A DNA stretch of 5,862 nucleotides from an uncultured Caulobacteraceae bacterium (GTDB lineage Bacteria > Pseudomonadota > Alphaproteobacteria > Caulobacterales > Caulobacteraceae): assembly GCA_903884915.1 (NCBI GenBank), contig CAISGS010000400.1, forward strand, positions 1 to 5,862. Direction: 5' to 3'. The position numbers were made by a program, and so were the translations under genes. The stretch's first letter is position 1, and each line of letters opens with the position of its first letter. Below are positions 5,776-5,862 of the stretch, piece by piece. The notes beneath the pieces were generated by a model. It worked only from the letters and a program-made list of their open reading frames with translations, ran no database searches and was not told the origin of the DNA.

Positions 5776-5862
5776 ATGTTGTCCGTCAGCACCATCGGCA
5801 GTTCATCAGGCGCGGCCAGCTATTACGGTAAGGATGACTATTACGTCACCGGGGAGGCCGAC
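5776..5862 (+). CDS. MOBF relaxase (TraI/TrwC family), N-terminal part, cut by window end
   Basis: Only 29 codons are present, but they are diagnostic. The start MLSVSTIGSSSGAASYYGKD with the following DYYVTGEAD matches the N-terminus of TraI/TrwC relaxases, which begin M-x-S and carry two pairs of tyrosines. Here these are Y16-Y17 and Y22-Y23, nearly the spacing in F TraI (16-17 and 23-24). One of these tyrosines attacks the DNA at nic and stays bound to the 5' end of the transferred strand. GGAAGGA at 5760-5766, inside the end of the coupling-protein gene, lies nine bases before the ATG, which fits tight or coupled translation. The histidine triad and helicase domains would lie beyond the window, so completeness is unknown. 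Confidence 0.88.
   Translation, partial: MLSVSTIGSSSGAASYYGKDDYYVTGEAD

Overview
The window looks like mobile or accessory DNA from a GC-rich alphaproteobacterium; Caulobacterales or Sphingomonadales is a guess from codon use and protein style only. It holds the start of a conjugative DNA-processing module next to an exported carbohydrate-active enzyme. It could be part of a plasmid or of an integrative conjugative element. Nothing here shows a replication or integration gene to decide between the two.

Left part (1-2441): one long plus-strand gene encodes a protein with a twin-arginine signal. Its body resembles the GH94 (glycoside phosphorylase) branch of six-hairpin glycosidases. It keeps a DWND motif but seems to lack a phosphate-site histidine usual in phosphorylases.

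Middle part (2442-3347): no intact gene. It contains a decayed C-terminal piece of an IS3-family transposase on the minus strand (2623-2939). The piece has an internal frameshift, a candidate IS terminal end at 2575, and a perfect 34-bp palindrome over its last codons. To its right is a region rich in inverted repeats that I read as the origin of transfer (oriT). A minus-strand 12-mer at 3174-3185 matches, base for base, either the R388 or the F nic sequence as I remember them. It has a small hairpin at the same distance from nic as in R388. An AT-rich promoter-like stretch, a near-consensus IHF site and a perfect 20-bp palindrome follow, just before the first transfer gene.

Right part (3348-5862): three plus-strand genes in the R388 order trwA-trwB-trwC. 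They are a small ribbon-helix-helix (RHH)-like protein, a TraD/TrwB coupling ATPase with two membrane segments and Walker A and B motifs, and the first 29 residues of a MOBF relaxase with its paired tyrosines. In the proposed model the relaxase nicks the minus strand at 3173/3174, the RHH protein helps assemble the relaxosome and represses its own promoter, and the coupling protein hands the DNA to a type IV secretion channel encoded elsewhere. The nicked strand would leave leftward, so the glycosidase side enters the recipient first and the transfer genes last, as in F and R388.
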